This document shows, piece by piece, positions 59,773-64,000 of a stretch of 64,000 nucleotides of DNA. This DNA comes from Chryseobacterium sp. MFBS3-17. Its GTDB lineage: Bacteria > Bacteroidota > Bacteroidia > Flavobacteriales > Weeksellaceae. Position numbers and translations under genes: made by a program. Location: contig NZ_JAJEWK010000002.1 in assembly GCF_020687745.1 (NCBI RefSeq), forward strand, positions 62,001 through 126,000, written 5' to 3'. The stretch's first letter is position 1; each line of letters begins with the position of its first letter. The notes beneath the pieces were generated by a model that saw nothing but the letters and a program-made list of their open reading frames with translations, made no database searches and was not told the origin of the DNA.

Positions 59773-60937
59773 CTTCGTTGATTTTGAATTTAATGGACAC
59801 AATTTTTCCTTTCTCGCGCTTCATTTCAATCACCGAAAGATTACGCAGGGAAGTTGTGGGAGTTGTGACCAGGGTTATATATTTTTGTTTATCCAGCGTT
59901 TCTATGCCGTACAGGTCACTGTCATAAACCTGATAAATCACTGCATCATCACTGATGCGGTTTTCCAGCTCCCGTCTTTTTTGTTTAATAAGGCTGGTGG
60001 CCTCCGACGGGTCGCCGGAGATGTCTTTTTTGGAGAAGTAATACACCGCCATTTTATAATCATCCGGTTTCAGTTCTATGTTTTCTTCCCGTGGAGCGGT
60101 TTCCAGATTACGGTTGATTTCCAGATTTTCGTAGAATGGCGAACTGATCTCCATATGCAAGGCCTGATCTTTGGTGGTATATTGAAAGCATTCGCCCGGT
60201 TTCAGCCGGTACAGAATAGGGGATTCATTTTCCTTGATGACCTTAATCTCGATCGTGTTCTGGATAGGCGTATTACGGTCTGCATCTGCAAAACAATAGG
60301 TGAAAGTGGTGCTGAACAGCTGATCTCCGAAACCCAGGAGTGTGGCCAGCAATCCCAGGACGATGGTGGCTCCTCCGAGTATATATCTTTTTACAGATTT
60401 GCGTATTGGTTTTTGCTCCGTGGTGTCATAGGTGTCAAAAACTTCGTCACTTTTAATAACTTGTTGATTTTCAGATGTTGATTTTTGTAAAATCGTTTTT
60501 TCAGGACTTTTTGATGCTGTTTTTTCACGATTTTCCGGTTTTATGGTATCTGCTTCGGCCACAAGTTCTGCCGGCTCATCTTCGGGGTTGGCAACCTCGC
60601 TTTTCGGCGGTTCATTTTCCAGTTCTTCCAGAATTTCATTCTCAAAAAGATGCTTCTTTTTAAAGTCATACCATGACACGTAACCCGCATAAACACTAAG
60701 AATATTCAGCATGTCAATTCTGGGAGTCTTACTTACGGGTGATGTTTTGAAATAGGTATAAAAGGATTTTTCACTGATGTTTCCTTTGCTGATTTTCCGG
60801 AGGTCCTCCTGGAAGTAGGTAATATCAATCCCTTTCCATTTCGAAATATCTTCGCTGGAAGGGGTGTTGTTTTTTAAAAACTGAGCCTGAACTTCGTTTT
60901 TAAGCTGCTCAAAGTGCAATATGTCTAAATTTGACAA
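59756..60937 (-). CDS. Single-pass membrane protein with N-terminal HTH-like module
   Basis: A 393-residue protein. Residues about 1-85 contain ISKGNISEKSFYTYF and PRIDMLNILSVYAGYVSWYDF, which resembles an N-terminal helical module common in Bacteroidota regulatory proteins. An acidic linker leads to one membrane segment (about 188-208), then a beta-rich periplasmic domain (about 215-390). The start is TTG at 60937, as no ATG lies nearby. It has a full promoter 62 bases upstream and is coupled to a lipoprotein gene by a 17-base overlap. It may be a membrane-linked sensor; this is not proven. Confidence 0.7.
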   Translation of the reverse strand: MSNLDILHFEQLKNEVQAQFLKNNTPSSEDISKWKGIDITYFQEDLRKISKGNISEKSFYTYFKTSPVSKTPRIDMLNILSVYAGYVSWYDFKKKHLFENEILEELENEPPKSEVANPEDEPAELVAEADTIKPENREKTASKSPEKTILQKSTSENQQVIKSDEVFDTYDTTEQKPIRKSVKRYILGGATIVLGLLATLLGFGDQLFSTTFTYCFADADRNTPIQNTIEIKVIKENESPILYRLKPGECFQYTTKDQALHMEISSPFYENLEINRNLETAPREENIELKPDDYKMAVYYFSKKDISGDPSEATSLIKQKRRELENRISDDAVIYQVYDSDLYGIETLDKQKYITLVTTPTTSLRNLSVIEMKREKGKIVSIKFKINEDEENQ

Positions 60938-60998
60938 ATCTTCTGTTTTTAGTTTAATTACCTGATAATCAGTAGTGGTTTTTTGTAAAAACGGTTTA

Positions 60999-61030
60999 CA
61001 AATATATTACAATTAATTTTCTGAAACAAA
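60999..61030 (-). promoter_or_regulatory. Promoter of the transmembrane/lipoprotein pair
   Basis: On the minus strand: TTTG (61030-61027), a 20-base spacer and TATATTTG (61006-60999). It lies 62 bases before the TTG start at 60937 and is back-to-back with the -7 element of the Ala-rich lipoprotein (61045-61052). Confidence 0.75.
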
Positions 61031-61044
61031 TTTATTTCCTGCAA

Positions 61045-61052
61045 TACCTTTG
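61045..61052 (+). promoter_or_regulatory. Promoter -7 element for the first Ala-rich lipoprotein
   Basis: TACCTTTG matches TAnnTTTG and lies 65 bases before the ATG at 61118. A -33 box would overlap that of the opposite promoter. Confidence 0.6.
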
Positions 61053-61117
61053 TACTGTTCAAATAGATGAACCGAAGCAAATTTAAGAAAACCAAAACAA
61101 CAAAATTATTATTTATT

Positions 61118-61444
61118 ATGAAAAAATCAATGATCGTAGCAGGTATGGCTGCACTGGCTCTGGTAGCATGTAAAAAAACTGAAACCGTAGAAACTGAAAA
61201 CGCATTCGAAGACGTAGTAGATTCTGCTGCTATCGTGGCCGATTCTGCTGCCAATGTTATCGATTCTGCTGCTACAGTAACTGTAGACGCTGCTGCCGAT
61301 GCGGCTGCTGCCACTACTGCTGCTGGTGCAAACGCCGCTCAGAATGCTGCTGAAGGTGCTGCCGATGCTGCTACAGAAGCTGCAAACGCTGCTGCTGGTG
61401 CTGCGAAAGATGCAAAAGAAGCGGTGAAAGACGCAGTGAAGTAA
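61118..61444 (+). CDS. Small Ala-rich lipoprotein
   Basis: A 108-residue lipoprotein with lipobox LVAC (Cys18) followed by KKTETVETE, then three DSAA repeats (about 35-60), and a very Ala-rich, probably helical tail with regularly spaced Asp, Glu and Lys (AADAAAATTAAGANAAQ, AKDAKEAVKDAVK). This tail resembles LEA-type or apolipoprotein-like amphipathic helices. The ATG at 61118 is chosen because the signal starts there. A longer frame from 61067 would put a basic stretch before it. It is paralogous to the next gene over the first 25 residues. No function known. Confidence 0.75.
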   Translation: MKKSMIVAGMAALALVACKKTETVETENAFEDVVDSAAIVADSAANVIDSAATVTVDAAADAAAATTAAGANAAQNAAEGAADAATEAANAAAGAAKDAKEAVKDAVK

Positions 61445-61480
61445 TTCATGTGAAAATATTGTGCGGGAATGCGAATTTTA

Positions 61481-61511
61481 TTTGCACATGTGAATTAAAA
61501 ACGTATTTTTG
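61481..61511 (+). promoter_or_regulatory. Promoter of the second small lipoprotein
   Basis: TTTG (61481-61484), a 19-base spacer and TATTTTTG (61504-61511), an ideal Bacteroidota promoter. It lies 54 bases before the ATG at 61566. Confidence 0.85.
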
Positions 61512-61565
61512 CACGCGAAAAATTAAAACGTAAAGATTTAACAATTTAAATAAATTAGAAACATT

Positions 61566-61787
61566 ATGAAAAAGTCATTATTTGTAGCTGGTATCGCAGC
61601 TCTTGCTCTTGTAGCTTGTAAAAAAACTGAAACTGTAGAAACTGATGCTACTTTAGACTCTGCTGCTATCGAAACTGTAGATTCTGCTGTTATCGTTGCT
61701 GATTCTGCTGCTATCGTTGCTGATTCTGCTGCTGCTGTAGCTGAAGATGCTGCTGCTACTGTTGATTCTGCTGCTTCTGCTCAGTAA
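61566..61787 (+). CDS. Small DSAA-repeat lipoprotein
   Basis: A 73-residue lipoprotein with lipobox LVAC (Cys18) and the same KKTETVET start as the gene before it. Residues about 30-70 consist of Asp-Ser-Ala-Ala and Ile-Val-Ala units; at DNA level three 21-base repeats run from 61680 to 61742. Codons are nearly all GCT, GAT, TCT and GTA/GTT, the pattern of strongly expressed genes. With the ideal promoter and the terminator after it, it is likely a highly expressed surface or periplasmic lipoprotein. Function unknown. Confidence 0.78.
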   Translation: MKKSLFVAGIAALALVACKKTETVETDATLDSAAIETVDSAVIVADSAAIVADSAAAVAEDAAATVDSAASAQ

Positions 61788-61809
61788 TCAATTTACACAG
61801 ATAAAAAAG

Positions 61810-61838
61810 ACCGCTTCTCCCAGAGAGGCGGTTTTTTT
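61810..61838. terminator. Terminator between the lipoprotein gene and the RNA methyltransferase gene
   Basis: ACCGCTTCTC (61810-61819) pairs with GAGAGGCGGT (61823-61832), with one T-G wobble, around a 3-base loop. T runs follow on both strands, so it can serve both convergent genes. Confidence 0.88.
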
Positions 61839-61858
61839 ATGCCTGATCCGCTGATTCG

Positions 61859-62623
61859 TCAGGGATTTTTCTGCCGTAAAATTTCGTAGCAGGTAATGGC
61901 CACTGCATTGCTCAGGTTCAGAGAGTCTATGGTGCCCGACATGGGAATCAGGGTGTTGATGCCTTTTCCTGACCAAAAAGCGGATAACCCCGAATGTTCT
62001 GTACCGAATAAAACAGCAGAGCGCCTGGTGAGATTCCGGTCCTGCAGTCTTCCTGACTCATCACTCATCATCGTGGTGAAGATTTGAAAATCATTTTCCT
62101 GTAAGAAATCATACACCTCTTCATTGGTGCTTTGATAAATATTCATCCCAAAAAGGCACCCCACACTGGAACGGATCACGTTTGGATTGTAGAAATCTAC
62201 TTTTCCTTCGGTCACAATCAGGCTGTCAATGCCAAAAGCTTCGCAACTCCGAAGTATGGCTCCCAGATTTCCCGGTTTTTCCATTCCTTCCACAATGATT
62301 ACAGCTGAATCTTTCTGAGGCCGTAAATCTGTCAGGGTTGCTGTCTTTTCGTCATAAATTCCGATAATCCCTTCTGTTTTGCCCCGGTAAGCGAGTTTTT
62401 CGTAAATTTTATCGCTTACGTAATTGATTTTTCCCGGAGGAATAGCCTGGTCGTAGATTTGTTCACAGATAAAAAAGGCTGCCGGTTCGTACCCGAATCG
62501 TTGGGCACGCTCATTTTCCTGGCGACCTTCTACGGCAAATACGCCGGCTTTTTTTCTGAACCGGTTGTCGGTAAGCAGGCGTTGAAGGTATTTGATGTTG
62601 TCATTTTGTATGCTTTCTATCAT
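61859..62623 (-). CDS. TrmH/SpoU-family RNA 2'-O-methyltransferase
   Basis: A 254-residue SPOUT enzyme. An N-terminal substrate-binding domain (about 1-95, FAVEGRQENERA) leads to the trefoil-knot domain with EKPGNLGAILRSCEAFGIDSLIV (motif 1), LFGTEHSGLS (motif 2) and IPMSGTIDSLNLSNAVAI (motif 3), the SAM-binding set. It would methylate a ribose in tRNA or 23S rRNA; the target cannot be told. Its ATG overlaps the stop of rmuC by three bases, so they form one unit. Confidence 0.92.
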   Translation of the reverse strand: MIESIQNDNIKYLQRLLTDNRFRKKAGVFAVEGRQENERAQRFGYEPAAFFICEQIYDQAIPPGKINYVSDKIYEKLAYRGKTEGIIGIYDEKTATLTDLRPQKDSAVIIVEGMEKPGNLGAILRSCEAFGIDSLIVTEGKVDFYNPNVIRSSVGCLFGMNIYQSTNEEVYDFLQENDFQIFTTMMSDESGRLQDRNLTRRSAVLFGTEHSGLSAFWSGKGINTLIPMSGTIDSLNLSNAVAITCYEILRQKNP

Positions 62624-64000
62624 GCCTCTTCGTTTTCGTCATTTGGTTCCAGCAGGTTTTCGTCAGAGTCTTCATTGGCCCGTTCCAGCATCGCTTCCGG
62701 AAGTTGCTTGGCGGTTTTGGCTCCCAGTTGTTTTAGCTTTTGAACGCTGCCTACCAGATTTCCCCGGCCGGTGGTCAGCTTCTTCATGGCGTTTTCGTAA
62801 TCGCTCTTGGCATCATCCATTTTCTTGCCTATTTTAAGTAAATCAGCTATAAATCCCTCGAATTTATCGTACAGCGCACCGGCTTGTCTGGCAATTTCCG
62901 CCGCGTTTTTATTATGGGTATCGCGCTTCCATACGTCGGAAATCAGTTTGAGGTAGGCAATCAGATTGGTAGGACTCAGCAGGATGATGTGTTTTTTGTA
63001 TGCGTAATTCCACAACTGGGGGTCGGCTTGCACCGCCGTAAGGAATGCCGGCTCTACCGGCACAAACATAATAGTAAAATCCAGAGATTCCTTCAGGTGG
63101 TCATAGCGTTTCTCGGCCAGCGTGTCAATATGCCGTTTCATAGCGCCGATGTGCAGGGACAGATTTTGTTTGCGCTGTTCTTCATCTTCAGCTGAAATCA
63201 TCCGTTCATAGGCATTCAGTGAAACTTTGGAATCAATGATGACCAGTTGGTTTCCAGGCAGTTTCAGCACGAAATCCGGTCTTTGGTTTTCGCCGTCTTC
63301 TGTTTTGATATTAAATTGAGAAAAATATTCCCGGTCTTTGGTAAGACCGGAGTCTTCCAGAATTCTTTCCAGAATCATTTCGCCCCAGTCGCCCTGGGTT
63401 TTGGTTTGTCCCTTCAGAGCAGTCGCCAGGTTATTGGCTTCCTGGCTGATTTTAGAAGTCTGATCCATCATGATTTTGATGGTGTTGTTTAATGAAAACC
63501 TTTCCCGGGTTTCATTTTCATACACTTCATTGACCCGTTTTTTGAAAGATTCCAGGTTCTCGCCCAAGGGTTTCAGTATTGAATCCAGATTTTCACGGTT
63601 GGTCTCTGTAAATTTTTTGGTTTTTTCTTCCAGAATTTCATTAGCCAGATTTTTAAATTCATTTTTGGCCGCCTCCTGTATTTTAGTGATTTCTTCTTTC
63701 TGGCGTTCCAGCAGTTGCTGCAGATTGTCATTTTGTGCGGCCAGTTGGGATTTGACTGCAATGAGTTGATTTTTTTCCTCCTGCAAGGCGTTGATTTCGG
63801 CCGTTTGTCTTTTGTTCAGTTCAGTCTGTTCAGAGATTTTCTGATTCTGTGCATTATTTTCCGCGTGAATCACTGCCATCTGTCTTTCCAGGTCGGCCCT
63901 CAGATCAGAAAGTTCGCGGTTGTTCATTTTTTCTGAATCGTAGAGTCCGTTCAGTTCGTTCGTTTTTTGGGTGGCATTTTCCAGATCCGCGTTCAGTTTG
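62620..64000 (-). CDS. rmuC: RmuC-family DNA recombination protein, 5' end outside window
   Basis: The frame is open from its stop at 62620 to the window edge (at least 459 codons), so the ATG at 63927 need not be the true start. It has a long N-terminal coiled coil, then the RmuC core: GDWGEMILERILEDSGL, PDFVLKLPGNQLVIIDSKVSLNAYE and FVPVEPAFLTAVQADPQLW, followed by a C-terminal helical part. The PD-D/ExK-like core suggests a nuclease-fold protein that limits recombination between inverted repeats. A trmH-family gene follows, coupled by the ATGA overlap. Confidence 0.93.
   Translation of the reverse strand, partial: KLNADLENATQKTNELNGLYDSEKMNNRELSDLRADLERQMAVIHAENNAQNQKISEQTELNKRQTAEINALQEEKNQLIAVKSQLAAQNDNLQQLLERQKEEITKIQEAAKNEFKNLANEILEEKTKKFTETNRENLDSILKPLGENLESFKKRVNEVYENETRERFSLNNTIKIMMDQTSKISQEANNLATALKGQTKTQGDWGEMILERILEDSGLTKDREYFSQFNIKTEDGENQRPDFVLKLPGNQLVIIDSKVSLNAYERMISAEDEEQRKQNLSLHIGAMKRHIDTLAEKRYDHLKESLDFTIMFVPVEPAFLTAVQADPQLWNYAYKKHIILLSPTNLIAYLKLISDVWKRDTHNKNAAEIARQAGALYDKFEGFIADLLKIGKKMDDAKSDYENAMKKLTTGRGNLVGSVQKLKQLGAKTAKQLPEAMLERANEDSDENLLEPNDENEEA

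Noticed and set aside
59657-60481. Plus-strand frame of 274 codons
   Set aside because: It is opposite the transmembrane/lipoprotein pair, which has a promoter, lipobox and coupling. The plus frame has none.
61067-61117. Longer start for the first Ala-rich lipoprotein
   Set aside because: It would place a basic, non-hydrophobic stretch before the lipoprotein signal. The ATG at 61118 gives a normal signal and matches its paralogue.

Overview
The window looks like chromosomal DNA from a member of the Flavobacteriia, most likely Weeksellaceae (the Chryseobacterium group). The signs are Bacteroidota-type promoters (TTTG, about 19-20 bases, TAnnTTTG) before many genes, a SusC/SusD pair, a protease with a type IX secretion (T9SS) C-terminal sorting domain, a lipoprotein Omp85 (TamL) next to TamB, the bacillithiol enzyme BshC, a GYDIA-type GHMP kinase, and an IF-2 with a long Gly/Asn/Gln/Arg-rich N-terminus. 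The genus is inferred from style only, not from a marker gene.

Bases 1-15777 form a surface polysaccharide (capsule or O-antigen) locus, nearly all on the minus strand and tightly coupled by 1-14 base overlaps. It starts with ugd (UDP-glucose dehydrogenase) and a small membrane protein, then rmlB, rmlA, a flippase-type ABC transporter, two pyruvyltransferase-family genes, glycosyltransferases of families 2, 4 and 32, a UDP-GlcNAc 2-epimerase, an NAD-dependent epimerase and a hexapeptide acyltransferase. A plus-strand island (4853-6629) carries a methyltransferase and a further glycosyltransferase. Four of the genes are visibly richer in A+T than their neighbours.

Bases 16109-20757 are the rimP-nusA-infB operon, led by a strong promoter and a terminator-like hairpin. 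Bases 20895-28167 hold a secreted subtilisin-like protease followed by SusC, SusD and a third lipoprotein, suggesting import of peptides or other oligomers. Bases 28246-37083 hold a porin, bshC, a LysM/periplasmic-binding-fold lytic or cell-wall protein, fabD, a GHMP kinase and pckA. Bases 37228-49372 hold a P-type Ca2+ ATPase, a lipoprotein, aroQ, tamB-tamL and a YihY-type membrane protein.

Bases 49452-50390 hold the most unusual structure. There are two intact tRNA-Glu genes around rpsT, a GIY-YIG nuclease gene whose last four codons and stop lie inside one of those tRNAs, and, upstream of it, a broken tRNA-Glu copy. That copy keeps a good promoter and has a 40-base insertion (two exact 20-base repeats) directly after the anticodon. 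I read this as a possible minimal mobile element that disrupts and regenerates a tRNA gene.

Bases 50404-64000 hold envelope and housekeeping genes: a cell-wall amidase, LptD, RidA, an HtrA protease, a U32 (TrhP-like) protein with a ferredoxin, 5-formyl-THF cyclo-ligase, a transmembrane/lipoprotein pair, two small Ala-rich lipoproteins, a TrmH-type RNA methyltransferase, and rmuC running off the end.
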